Shown here: one piece after another, positions 42,838 through 50,738 of the stretch
How positions within the stretch are numbered: position 1 is the stretch's first letter
How the letters are laid out: each line of letters begins with the position of its first letter
From: UBA7359 sp963976795
Lineage (GTDB): Bacteria; Pseudomonadota; Gammaproteobacteria; Eutrophobiales; Eutrophobiaceae
Reading direction: 5' to 3'
Length of the DNA stretch: 64,000 nt
Assembly (NCBI GenBank): GCA_963976795.1
Contig: CAXBLT010000002.1
Location: 186,001-250,000 of the forward strand
Program-made: the position numbers and the translations under genes
Notes under the pieces: generated by a model
What the model saw: only the letters and a program-made list of their open reading frames with translations
What the model was told of the DNA's origin: nothing
Database searches by the model: none

Positions 42838-43608
42838 TTACCACCACTTTCTAAGCTTGTCATTGTAGATTCTACAATTTGGCACATAAACTGTGCCGCC
42901 CTGCCATGCTTGTTTATATGATGGATTAAAATCAGTAGCCAAATTTAGATAAGTGCCGAAAGATGGTGTTTTATACCTCTTTGAGGATTTGTAGTAACCT
43001 CCAGCAGACTGCTCTTCACCATATTCATTGTACCAACTTGATGACTCTACATAATTCTGATATTCCGAGAAATGGACTGGAGCTATAGTTAAGTCCGCAA
43101 CCCAATAATACACTCGGCCAAAATATGTAGCGTGGCACCATTTTTCCCATGCTTTGGGGCTGTAGCGACCTTCGCCTAACTTTTTATTAAATAGGGCTAA
43201 CCATAAAACATGAATGCCTAGTTTTTCATATGCTGAGGTACGCTCAGTTATTTCATTTACGCTTAAATTGCTCCGCTGAATCTCAATCGCAACAGGGACA
43301 TTATTTATTACACAATAAACATCAGCTATTACTGTGCCGAAATCGGTCTCAACGTCCAAGCCTGCAACGTAATCATGTTGAGTTAAAGCATTGTAGATAG
43401 ATTCTTTGCACTTTCTATGCGCCTCCGATTCGCCTTCGCCCCTTTGGCAATGGTATGGAGGCTTATGAGAGAAGTGATGCACCTTTATTTTTCCTTTCCG
43501 GAGGACAAGCTCATGCTTACAACCGGGGCAATGGAAAGGGCCTTGCGCTTTCTCGCTATTGCTTGCGAATACCTTAAGGTTATCTTCAGTTCTTATTCCA
43601 CAAAGCAT
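42838..43608 (-). CDS. CoiA-like nuclease-fold protein (cassette-borne)
   Basis: A 256-residue protein resembling competence protein CoiA and its relatives. An N-terminal zinc-ribbon-like part has CPGC (27-30), LRKGKIKVHHFSH (37-48) and Cys54, as in CoiA. It is followed by a PD-(D/E)XK-type core: Asp96 in IADVYCVINN, Glu109-Ile-Gln111 in VAIEIQRS, then VNEITERTSAYEKLGIHVLW. The C-terminal 80 residues are Tyr/Trp-rich and match nothing I know. As a single-gene cassette with its own start next to attC 1, it probably cuts or binds DNA; a defence or uptake role is inference. Confidence 0.78.
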   Translation of the reverse strand: MLCGIRTEDNLKVFASNSEKAQGPFHCPGCKHELVLRKGKIKVHHFSHKPPYHCQRGEGESEAHRKCKESIYNALTQHDYVAGLDVETDFGTVIADVYCVINNVPVAIEIQRSNLSVNEITERTSAYEKLGIHVLWLALFNKKLGEGRYSPKAWEKWCHATYFGRVYYWVADLTIAPVHFSEYQNYVESSSWYNEYGEEQSAGGYYKSSKRYKTPSFGTYLNLATDFNPSYKQAWQGGTVYVPNCRIYNDKLRKWW

Positions 43609-43627
43609 GAACGAACCTTCCCTAGAT

Positions 43628-43711
43628 GCTTAACGCTGCCAACACGCGCAGCTTTGTAGTGAAGCCGAAGGCGCAACGAAAAAGCTGTCGCTGTGCTTGG
43701 CCTTGTTAGGC
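43628..43711 (-). other. attC-like recombination site 1
   Basis: The best site of the cluster: minus-strand GCCTAAC (43711-43705) and GTTAAGC (43634-43628), with complementary arms AAAGCTGTCGC and GCGCAGCTTT between. Length 84 bases. The TAA stop of the DUF6602 gene (43708-43706) is part of the R'' core, a frequent arrangement in cassettes. Confidence 0.78.
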
Positions 43712-44467
43712 ATCTTGCTCGCTCATAACCATTGCATATTTATTCCAATCTACAGCTGGAACTGTTCCTAGGCTATTTAGTTTCTGCAAGAGTCTAAAGA
43801 TGGAGTAAGCTAATGAGTTTCTAGTTGGCCCTACTTTAAGTTCCCCCTCAAATACGTCAAAACAACCACCCATCACAGACAGGCCACAGTCTAGTATTTG
43901 AAGATCAACTAATGCTCTATGATTCTGAATGAACGATTCACTCGAGAAACCCTCAGTCCAATCTATCGTGGTAGCAACGATGCCAGACACAATTGGGAAT
44001 AACTCTTTTACTACAGGTTGACCACCAACATGGGTAATGGGGACACTAGTACGCTCCAAGACTCTAACTGATTCGGCTTTCTTGGCTGCGTATTCAAGAT
44101 AGCTTTTATTTATAGTTGGTTTCACTTCGAAAACAGCATACACCGATTCCGCTGGTATATATCGATGATCATGCTGATCCAATAAGGTTGGCGTATATTG
44201 CGGGTCATAGATAACGATATCTATCTGGTCGCTTGTTGCACCGTTCGAGTCAATCACAATTGCACTATCTAGGGCATAGCGATTTGGAAGATATTTTCTA
44301 AGTACTTCTATGAAGTGCTGTTCATTGACCTCACCCATAAGCCCATCATGAGTGATTGATTCAGACGACAATTTTAGTTGTACACTCAAGACCTCTTGTT
44401 CCGCAGCGAATGCTGATCTAAGAAAGCTCTTTCCGTCTACTTCTGAATTTTCTTTTGCTTTATTCAT
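43706..44467 (-). CDS. DUF6602 family protein with PD-(D/E)XK nuclease pattern (cassette-borne)
   Basis: A 253-residue protein whose centre reads as a restriction-endonuclease-like fold: Glu46 and Glu49 in GLMGEVNEQHF, Asp83 in SDQIDIVIYD, and Glu114-Val-Lys116 in YAVFEVKPT, the D-x(n)-ExK arrangement of active nucleases. I assign DUF6602 from memory of the GEVNE, QIDIVIYD, YTPTLL and IPAESVYA pattern. The start at 44467 follows the nucleotidyltransferase stop by one base (TGACATG), so both are translated together; the in-frame ATG at 44548 would overlap that gene by 80 bases. It may be an effector nuclease regulated by its partner. Confidence 0.78.
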   Translation of the reverse strand: MNKAKENSEVDGKSFLRSAFAAEQEVLSVQLKLSSESITHDGLMGEVNEQHFIEVLRKYLPNRYALDSAIVIDSNGATSDQIDIVIYDPQYTPTLLDQHDHRYIPAESVYAVFEVKPTINKSYLEYAAKKAESVRVLERTSVPITHVGGQPVVKELFPIVSGIVATTIDWTEGFSSESFIQNHRALVDLQILDCGLSVMGGCFDVFEGELKVGPTRNSLAYSIFRLLQKLNSLGTVPAVDWNKYAMVMSEQDA

Positions 44468-44468
44468 G

Positions 44469-45221
44469 TCACCAAACGATGCCTCTCCAAGTTTGTTGGT
44501 TTCGAGATAACCTTGCCTGACTGGATATTGTAGTTTTTTGTATAGCATTCAAATCGTCTGAAATTATGTTGTTCGTATTTGCTGGATCAACATATCTAGT
44601 AGTAGGCAAGCTATCCCTAAAAAACTCAAGAACCTTTAAAAAGTTTACTGATAGGTTCCCTACAGTTGTGTATTTTAGGGAATCAATTACAGCCATTTCC
44701 AAATAGAATGACGGAAATTCGAGGTTGTGAAGCTGCCTCCAGGTTTTTGCTAATCTAATTTCTTCTATTCTATTACTACCTTTGACGTGGTTAATGTGAG
44801 TATTGATATCGGTCTGAGTCCAGCTTCCTGATTTACTCTTATATAGACTGTGATCATTGCCATACTGTGACTGTCGCCGACCCGGTACCAAATCGATTTT
44901 ATAGCCATTTACAGTAGTACCAATAGAAACATTTTGTTTTCTTGCGGTATACCCAGCTTGAGTTACCGCGTTAAATAATGTTCTATACAAATCAGCTAAA
45001 GTTCCTGGAGTAGTTGATGATACTGATATAAATATATCCGCGTCGGTACCAATATTTATTCCAGTTCCCTTAGTAAGGGAGCCTGAAAACTCAGCTTTTA
45101 CTAGGTAGCTATTACCCCATGTTTGAATCACAGGGTAAATAGTATTTCCGGCTGCTTCAGCACCAGAAATATTTACGTCATATTTTTGCAGAATGCTACG
45201 TAAGTATGTATCTCCTGTCAT
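44469..45221 (-). CDS. CD-NTase-like nucleotidyltransferase (cassette-borne)
   Basis: A 250-residue Pol-beta superfamily nucleotidyltransferase. The catalytic pattern is complete: Gly47-Ser48 in FSGSLTKGTGI, Asp60 and Asp62 in GTDADIFISV, and Asp110 in GYKIDLVPGRR. The GSxxKGT and DxDxF form, with the basic GRR after the third Asp, is that of the CD-NTase/OAS/CCA-adding branch and not of the short MNT antitoxins. C-terminal helices (HLEFPSFYLEMAVIDSL-like) fit the family's second domain. RBS is AAGGAG. It is the first gene after the attI-like core and is coupled to a PD-(D/E)XK partner, so a CBASS-like signalling defence is a fair hypothesis; nucleotide toxin is the alternative. Confidence 0.8.
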   Translation of the reverse strand: MTGDTYLRSILQKYDVNISGAEAAGNTIYPVIQTWGNSYLVKAEFSGSLTKGTGINIGTDADIFISVSSTTPGTLADLYRTLFNAVTQAGYTARKQNVSIGTTVNGYKIDLVPGRRQSQYGNDHSLYKSKSGSWTQTDINTHINHVKGSNRIEEIRLAKTWRQLHNLEFPSFYLEMAVIDSLKYTTVGNLSVNFLKVLEFFRDSLPTTRYVDPANTNNIISDDLNAIQKTTISSQARLSRNQQTWRGIVW

Positions 45222-45235
45222 GCCGCTCCTTAATT

Positions 45236-45257
45236 GCCTAACAGTTTGTTTTATGGC
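45236..45257 (-). other. attI-like or attC-like core before the first cassette
   Basis: Minus-strand GCCATAAAACAAACTGTTAGGC ends 14 bases before the nucleotidyltransferase start. Its right end resembles the end of class 1 attI (CTAAAACAAAGTTAGGC, from memory), and GTTAGGC fits GTTRRRY. No R'' core with matching spacing is seen upstream, which speaks for attI over attC. A 23-codon reading frame (45322-45251) ends inside it and is not supported as a gene. Confidence 0.45.
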
Positions 45258-45631
45258 GTACGCCGTAGTTTTCGGCTTTTGTTTTCTTTAATTCCATCGC
45301 GCCAATACTCCTTGTTATTCATTTCAAATCAAACTCTTACAATACTAGCTCAATTTAGTTAAAAAATAAGCCGCGAGTGCCGTTGTTTTCTGCGATTGTT
45401 TTTTCTAACCAGACTATTGAGTTTATTTATATATGATTAATTTATATGCCTTATTTTTATGCCAATACTGATAAAAAACAACGGCGTTGCCAGTTGTTTT
45501 ATAGATAAAACACAGAACTGGTGTTACGGGTTAGTAACGGTATTAATGTTGCGCTAGATAACACTGACATGAATATCATCAATATTGATGATCTATTTTT
45601 ATAACTATTCTACCTAATATAGAGGACAGTT
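45258..45631. other. Intergenic region between cassette cluster and RNase D
   Basis: This AT-rich stretch holds the rnd terminator and otherwise no coding potential. If an integrase gene had been next to the attI-like core it would be expected here, reading away from the array, but no recombinase-like frame exists on either strand. Confidence 0.6.
45473..45500 (-). terminator. Intrinsic terminator downstream of RNase D
   Basis: On the minus strand AAAACAAC-T-GGC pairs with GCC-GTTGTTTT around a 3-base loop (11 pairs, one bulged T) and runs into TTTTTT. It lies 130 bases past the rnd stop. Confidence 0.7.
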
Positions 45632-46489
45632 TTATTCGCTATGCAGCAGCTTCAACAAGTCATCACCATGTCGATTTACTGTCTTCTCGCCTACCTTATC
45701 AATTCTTAATAGTGTCGCCTTATTTTCAGGTAATTGTTTTGCCATTTCTATGAGTGCATGATCGGCCAGAATCCATTTTCTGGGTCTGTTGCGTTCACGC
45801 GCCGTTAATTCGCGCCAGGCGGCAAGTTTTTTAATGGTATCTAACTGTTTGCCTCTCATCCTTTTTGCGGCGAACATTTTCTTCCACATTAAATTTGGAT
45901 CAGGTTTATAGGTTTCGGCTTTAATCAGGTTTGCCAATTTTTCATTTAATGAGGACTGATCTTCTACTGCCTTTAGTTTCTCAACAAATACTTCATAGAC
46001 TTGTCCCAGATAGATCACATCATCTGCAGCGTATCTGAGCATATCTTCTGATAGAGGTCGTCTCTTCCAATCTGCACGGGCATGACCTTTTTCGAGTTCT
46101 ATGTTCAAGGCTTCATTCACCAAATTGCCATAACCTATTCCTTGTGCATAACCCAATAGAGGTGCAGCAAGTTGTGTATCAAATAATGGCGTCGGAACTG
46201 ATCCTTTTATATTGAAAAATATTTCAAGGTCTTGATGCGCAGAGTGCAATACTTTTATGATCGAAGGTTGATACAACAGATCTAATAAGGGGGTTATATC
46301 TTGAATGGTGATAGGGTCTATGACCGCGGTAGTATCACCGTTGGATACCTGCACCAGGCATAACTCGGGATAATAAGTACTGACCCGTTCAAATTCAGTA
46401 TCTACCGCTAACCATGTTGATGAGCTTAATTGTTCACATAACTGTATTAAAGATTCTTCGTCATCTACAACACTGAATACTTCAGACAT
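45632..46489 (-). CDS. rnd: RNase D, short form with one HRDC domain
   Basis: A 285-residue 3'-5' exonuclease for tRNA maturation. DEDD motifs are present: VDTEFER (Exo I), LHSAHQDLEIFF (Exo II), YAADDVIYL (Exo III). One HRDC domain follows (about 205-283, ARERNRPRKWILADHALIEM). E. coli RNase D has a second HRDC domain and is about 90 residues longer; here the protein stops right after HRDC1. Since the cassette cluster lies just downstream, the shortening could be natural for the clade or due to rearrangement. Confidence 0.9.
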   Translation of the reverse strand: MSEVFSVVDDEESLIQLCEQLSSSTWLAVDTEFERVSTYYPELCLVQVSNGDTTAVIDPITIQDITPLLDLLYQPSIIKVLHSAHQDLEIFFNIKGSVPTPLFDTQLAAPLLGYAQGIGYGNLVNEALNIELEKGHARADWKRRPLSEDMLRYAADDVIYLGQVYEVFVEKLKAVEDQSSLNEKLANLIKAETYKPDPNLMWKKMFAAKRMRGKQLDTIKKLAAWRELTARERNRPRKWILADHALIEMAKQLPENKATLLRIDKVGEKTVNRHGDDLLKLLHSE

Positions 46490-46495
46490 ATTGTG

Positions 46496-47110
46496 TTATA
46501 TCGCTCCAGATTCTTTTAATACAGAATGGATAGTCTCTGCCATGACTCGATAACCAGCCTTATTAGGATGCACTGTATCTGACTTCAATTGATTATCTCC
46601 CAGCACCTCGGGGATTAGATCCTCAATGAAAATGATTTCCATTGAATCGGCGATATTTTTATAGACTTCAAAAGAAGACAAGAATAAACCGGGCTTTGGC
46701 ACACCGAGCATAACAACGGGGATATTTTTATCTTTGGCTAGCTGAATCATATTACGGATATTAGATTCCATTTTATTAATATCTTTTTTACGTAATAGAT
46801 CATTACCGCCATGACACAAGATCAACAATTGTGGATTATGTTGTTCCAGTAGTCTGGGGAGTCTGTTTAATCCTGGCTCGGATTCCTCACCCGAAATACC
46901 GGCATTAATCACCGTACGGCCAGTTAATTCTTCTAGTACCACAGGATAACTTTCATTTTCTTTTGCACCATTCCCATGCGTGAGACTATCACCAAAGGCA
47001 AGGATGACTGCGTCACTGGGTAACTTGGATAGCCCCGGCACATCGCCACCGCCGCCACAAGCACTAAGCGAAACAAAAAGCGCGATACTTAACAGTAGAT
47101 TAATTTTCAT
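46496..47110 (-). CDS. SGNH/GDSL esterase lipoprotein (TesA-like)
   Basis: A 204-residue esterase: lipoprotein signal MKINLLLSIALFVSLSAC followed by four Gly, GDSLTHGNG (Ser nucleophile block I), GISGEES (Gly, block II), GGNDLL (Asn, block III) and DTVHPNKAGY (Asp and His, block V). It resembles arylesterase/TesA but is lipid-anchored. Start at 47110 gives a clean signal; a codon at 47137 lies upstream in frame. It precedes rnd by 6 bases, same strand. Confidence 0.88.
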   Translation of the reverse strand: MKINLLLSIALFVSLSACGGGGDVPGLSKLPSDAVILAFGDSLTHGNGAKENESYPVVLEELTGRTVINAGISGEESEPGLNRLPRLLEQHNPQLLILCHGGNDLLRKKDINKMESNIRNMIQLAKDKNIPVVMLGVPKPGLFLSSFEVYKNIADSMEIIFIEDLIPEVLGDNQLKSDTVHPNKAGYRVMAETIHSVLKESGAI

Positions 47111-47159
47111 GATGATTAGCTTAAGCCCGCTAAACAAACTAAAAAACTTTTAAACCGGA

Positions 47160-47396
47160 TCACTCTTCACTTTCTTCACTTAAGTCATCATCATAAGCTT
47201 CGAGTTTTTCTCTATATGCCGCTATTTCTTTTTCGAAATAACTAAGCTGTGCTTTTAATGATTCATTTTCAGTGGTGAGTAAGGCAATCGTTTCATATGC
47301 CTCTTCAAGAGAGGTCACTTCTGCCTTTGCAGCCGAAAAAGAAAAAATCAGCATAAAACTGATAATAAAAGTAGATAGTTTATTTTTTGTATTCAT
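47160..47396 (-). CDS. Small exported coiled-coil protein
   Basis: A 78-residue protein with a signal peptide (FIISFMLIFSFSAAKA) and a mature part that is one acidic coiled coil (EEAYETIALLTTENESLKAQ, then FEKEIAAYREKLEAYDDD). No family recognised. It may be periplasmic. Same strand as the SGNH gene, 22 bases upstream of its longer start. Confidence 0.6.
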   Translation of the reverse strand: MNTKNKLSTFIISFMLIFSFSAAKAEVTSLEEAYETIALLTTENESLKAQLSYFEKEIAAYREKLEAYDDDLSEESEE

Positions 47397-47545
47397 CGTT
47401 CTTGTCCCCTAACTATGATTATTTTTACTTCAATATCAAAACAACATGCACATCAATTTCTCCAAAAGCACATACTGCATATATTACCCATTCAATTCAA
47501 ACAAGATAATATCAAAATTAGCTATATCTCTTTGGTTTTTTAATA

Positions 47546-47968
47546 CTAATGCTGAAATTCGAATCCACAGAATGTCGCTTGCTTTATTTTCTCAAGCACA
47601 TTATTTAATTCATCATCTGTATAAGCCTTATTTGGCACACACCCCCATATCGGTGCTGGCCATGCTGCATCATTAAAATAACGAACTACATGATGAATAT
47701 GACATTGCGGGACGATATTGCCTAAGGCGGCAATATTCATTTTATCGCCATGAAACGACTTCATTAAAAAATCAGCGAGCAATGAAGACTCTCTCAGTAA
47801 TTGTTGTTGGTCTTCTTCTGATAGTTGATATATCTCGCTGACACCATCCCGATCTGGCACGAGGATAAACCAGGGGTAATTTGCATCACGCATTAAGAGT
47901 AAATGACATAATGGGAAACGCCCCAGGATCAGACAGTCTTTTAATAATTGAGGGTGTATGTCAGCCAT
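47546..47968 (-). CDS. HIT domain protein
   Basis: A 140-residue histidine-triad protein: LGRFPLCHLLLMRDANYPWF at the start and CHIHHVVRYFND near residue 90, a variant of HxHxH in which the last positions are HIHHV. It likely hydrolyses dinucleoside or nucleotide-conjugate substrates. The ATG (47968) lies inside the end of the SprT gene (stop 47963-47961), giving an 8-base overlap; the longer TTG start at 48013 is less likely. Confidence 0.85.
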   Translation of the reverse strand: MADIHPQLLKDCLILGRFPLCHLLLMRDANYPWFILVPDRDGVSEIYQLSEEDQQQLLRESSLLADFLMKSFHGDKMNIAALGNIVPQCHIHHVVRYFNDAAWPAPIWGCVPNKAYTDDELNNVLEKIKQATFCGFEFQH

Positions 47969-48482
47969 GTGCAGCGACCAACACCTGCTTACAGCGCCGG
48001 CAATGATAATCAACGCCTTTTAATGCCCGATTATGTCTGATTTTAGTTAGTTCATAGCTACGGCAGGAACAGGAATAAGAATATCGCTGGTATTGTTTTG
48101 TCGGGATTCCATCCATGTCGAAACTACAGGTCACACTTGGATCGGCATTAAACAGCGCCATGATAGCGCGCCACTCTTTCCCATGTGGCCGCGTATTTCT
48201 TAGGCCATATAAAACATCGACAACATAATGCGCCACTTCATGCGGCACGGTTATCGTCAGGTTTTCAGTAAAGTATTTGGCAAATATATAGGGGTTATAG
48301 CGGATCAGTCGCTGAGTTTGCTTTACTTTATACATCCCGGCTGTCCGGCCTTTCAAATCAAACAGCACCGGGATGGGTTCGAACGAATATTCCAATGCGG
48401 TACTAGCTTGATAAATACAGGCCTCGGTCGCAGCGATGATCTGCTCTTGCTGCTCTGTCTGAATTGGAACGATATCTAACAT
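47961..48482 (-). CDS. SprT-like zinc metalloprotease family protein
   Basis: A 173-residue SprT family protein: HEVAHYVVDVLYG (zinc HExxH, residues 79-83 region), GRTAGMYKVKQTQRLIRYNP before it, and a C-terminal zinc ribbon (YSCSCRSYELTKIRHNRAL ... YHCRRCKQVL). Homologous to the protease domain of SPRTN, which degrades DNA-protein crosslinks; function in bacteria is not settled. Coupled to the HIT gene. Confidence 0.88.
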   Translation of the reverse strand: MLDIVPIQTEQQEQIIAATEACIYQASTALEYSFEPIPVLFDLKGRTAGMYKVKQTQRLIRYNPYIFAKYFTENLTITVPHEVAHYVVDVLYGLRNTRPHGKEWRAIMALFNADPSVTCSFDMDGIPTKQYQRYSYSCSCRSYELTKIRHNRALKGVDYHCRRCKQVLVAAHG

Positions 48483-48647
48483 TAGACAAACTCTGCCACA
48501 TCACAAGGTAAGCGGCAATCGCTGTCCGCTTAGCATTGCTTCTACATTGCAGTAATGCCATGAAACAAGGCTATTAGCGGCGATGACGAAGAAAGTTAAA
48601 TTGGTATATCGATTGCAGTTACTACTGAAACTTAATGGGAGTCTGAT

Positions 48648-49268
48648 TTGCCAATTCAAAACCTGACTAGTGCGGAAGTAATGAAATTCAATAGTGCCAG
48701 TAGTACAGCGTCCCCACAAAAGGAAAGCAGTATTTTTGGGGAAGATGGATTTAGTTTTGGCGATATCATCGACATTATTAATCCACTACAACATATTCCT
48801 ATCGTTAACTCGATATACCGTAAGATTACCGGCGATACCATTGCACCATCTATGCAAATAGCAGGTGATGCCTTATTTGGTGGCCCTATAGGCGCTGTCG
48901 TGTCGATAGCAAAAGAGGCTTTTAAGGCTCGGTTTAATCAGGAAAGTACTGAGCAAAATGAGACGGCATTTAATTCAGCCATCATTGCCAATAATTCGAA
49001 TCAAGTGTCACCTCAGACGATCAATGCTAATGATTACTCACCCGTCAGCAAGCTCGACTTCAACCCGGCAATGCATATCGTTGAGCAGCATTCTGGCAAC
49101 ATTTCATTTAAACAACACACAGGATCCATCACCCAGGCTCTTTATAATGCTTCGTTGAGAAGTAGCGATATCAATGGTACGGCAAAGTATGCTGAGGTTA
49201 TTTCTTCTACAAAATCACCGGAAAAAAACATAGATATTATCATTGGCTCAAGAGTTGACGCAGGCTGA
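48648..49268 (+). CDS. Conserved hypothetical protein
   Basis: A 206-residue protein whose conserved core is FSFGDIIDIINPLQHIPIVN followed by SIYRKITGDTI and ALFGGPIGAVVSIAKEAF. I recall this DIINPLQHIP block in many uncharacterised proteobacterial proteins. The rest is low-complexity Ser/Asn-rich and has no signal peptide; the Gly-rich hydrophobic stretch may touch a membrane. The start is TTG at 48648; no ATG comes before the core apart from Met12. Confidence 0.65.
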   Translation: MPIQNLTSAEVMKFNSASSTASPQKESSIFGEDGFSFGDIIDIINPLQHIPIVNSIYRKITGDTIAPSMQIAGDALFGGPIGAVVSIAKEAFKARFNQESTEQNETAFNSAIIANNSNQVSPQTINANDYSPVSKLDFNPAMHIVEQHSGNISFKQHTGSITQALYNASLRSSDINGTAKYAEVISSTKSPEKNIDIIIGSRVDAG

Positions 49269-49321
49269 TTTGAAATTGAAACGAGGAATCTTGCAAAAAA
49301 TAGAATTTAGAACATGGTCTT

Positions 49322-50305
49322 TTAAGGAATAACAGCACGTCCAATCGTATTCATATCAGTACCAAACCATATTGACTTAGTTGAACTGTGGTAATACATG
49401 TGTCTGATACTCCCCCCACCGCTGGGGATATCTGTTTGACTAAAAAAGTGTTTGCTCCCGGTATCAAAACCAATTAAACGATTAGGAGACAGGCCCGTTT
49501 CGACAAACCATATTCGATCTTGCTCATCGACTATCATGCCGTAAGGCCGTGATTGTTTGTCACCCGGCATCCGCCATTCTTTAGTCTCCGCTGTAATTGG
49601 ATTGTACTGTCCAAGATATCCGCCCTGATAGTCGACATACCAAACCGTATCGTCCGAACTCACAATCAAACGCCGAGGTAGAGTTTTTTTACGCGGTAAT
49701 TCAATTTCATCTATTGCAAACGTCACAGGATCGATCATCGCTAACTTATTAGTCCAAAATAAGGCGACCCAGACGTGCTCATTACTATCCAACCAAATAC
49801 CATAGGGACCCGTGCGTGCTGTAGGCACTTCAACAACCTTTATTTCGCCCGTCTTTACAAATAATTTTCCAATATGGTTACTTTGCTGTGCGGTAAACCA
49901 GATATCACCTTTACTATCAAAAACCAATGTATGCGGATCACGGACCTTGTCATTGGGCATGGCATATTTTTTAATCACCCCTGTCGCAGGATCCAGGCGA
50001 CCGATATAGCCCTGCGTATTACCGGCATACCAGACAATGCCTTGGTCATCGATAATTAAATTATGTGGCCGGACATCATCTTCCATATTATATTTTTTAA
50101 ATTCGCCTGATGATGGATCAAGTACGGCGATGTATGCACCAATCTGCCCACAAAACCAAACCCTGCCATCAGGGGCAATATAAGGATCACGTGGCCGAGA
50201 ATCTTCGTAAGGGACTTCCCATTCTTTTATATCCAGCTCCACCATTTCAGCGAACACCAGATCTGAGAACAGTATTAATAAAATAAAAAAATAATTTATT
50301 TTCAT
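49322..50305 (-). CDS. Virginiamycin B lyase-like beta-propeller, exported
   Basis: A 327-residue seven-bladed propeller of the Vgb/SMP-30-like type: signal peptide MKINYFFILLILFSDLVFA, then repeats with WFCGQIGAYIAVLDP, WYAGNTQGYIGRLDP, WFTAQQSNHIGKL, WVALFWTNKLAMIDP, WYVDYQGGYLGQYNP and WFVETGLSPNRLIGFD. Though the family is named after streptogramin lyase, most members are unrelated to resistance and act as periplasmic hydrolases or binding proteins. The ATG at 50305 gives the clean signal peptide. Confidence 0.8.
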   Translation of the reverse strand: MKINYFFILLILFSDLVFAEMVELDIKEWEVPYEDSRPRDPYIAPDGRVWFCGQIGAYIAVLDPSSGEFKKYNMEDDVRPHNLIIDDQGIVWYAGNTQGYIGRLDPATGVIKKYAMPNDKVRDPHTLVFDSKGDIWFTAQQSNHIGKLFVKTGEIKVVEVPTARTGPYGIWLDSNEHVWVALFWTNKLAMIDPVTFAIDEIELPRKKTLPRRLIVSSDDTVWYVDYQGGYLGQYNPITAETKEWRMPGDKQSRPYGMIVDEQDRIWFVETGLSPNRLIGFDTGSKHFFSQTDIPSGGGSIRHMYYHSSTKSIWFGTDMNTIGRAVIP

Positions 50306-50394
50306 CTGGAACAACCCTGCGACTCCTCATCTTGAATAATTACAGGAAGCGGCCCACTACGCCCGCAATAGGCCGTTCCAATTAAAGATAAAGA

Positions 50395-50631
50395 TTACCT
50401 CAAATCACTTAAAGAGGCACCAAAGTTGATATGAAATGCTTGTTTATCAATCAGCAGTGCTGGCACCGATTTAATACCGTTTTCTTCTGCCTCTGATAGT
50501 CGATTACTGTTATCACCCAAATGCACAATTTCAAGCTCAAATTGATTACTGTCAAGCGAATGCGCCAGACCTTGCTCTGCATCAACACAAACAGGACAAC
50601 CCGCATGATAAAATATCGCTTTTGTTTTCAT
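50395..50631 (-). CDS. Thioredoxin/glutaredoxin-like protein
   Basis: A 78-residue thioredoxin-fold protein with a CPVC active site (FYHAGCPVCVDAEQGLAHSL) and the cis-Pro segment IKSVPALLID. No signal peptide. It is divergent from the HxlR regulator gene across 107 bases and could be its target, answering thiol or electrophile stress. Confidence 0.85.
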   Translation of the reverse strand: MKTKAIFYHAGCPVCVDAEQGLAHSLDSNQFELEIVHLGDNSNRLSEAEENGIKSVPALLIDKQAFHINFGASLSDLR

Positions 50632-50738
50632 TCAAAAACTCCTTATATTTGTTTAAAAGAGTAAGCTATTATTCACAGACAAAATGCCTTTAACAGTAGA
50701 CACTTAACGGTTAGATACTTACTAAATGGTACAAATAT

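Larger units (their letters stand above)
41426..45257 (-). mobile_element. Integron cassette cluster without visible integrase (CALIN)
   Basis: Between the PLP enzyme gene and RNase D, all genes run on the minus strand in compact units separated by 70-85 base imperfect palindromes with GCCTAAC/GCTTAAC and GTTAAGC/GTTAGGC cores. The gene stop codons lie in or next to the upstream-most core (GCC-TAA-C for the DUF6602 gene), as typical for gene cassettes. Order in reading direction: nucleotidyltransferase + DUF6602; CoiA-like; higB (broken)-higA; RelE-like toxin-Xre antitoxin. An attI-like core precedes the first. No integrase-like coding sequence is found in the window, so either intI is lost or located elsewhere. 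Confidence 0.75.

Noticed and set aside
45251..45322. 23-codon frame MNNKEYW... ahead of the first cassette
   Set aside because: Too short and unsupported; probably chance overlap with the attI-like core.
45258..45631. Integron integrase gene next to the attI-like core
   Set aside because: No frame of useful length and no tyrosine-recombinase motifs on either strand.
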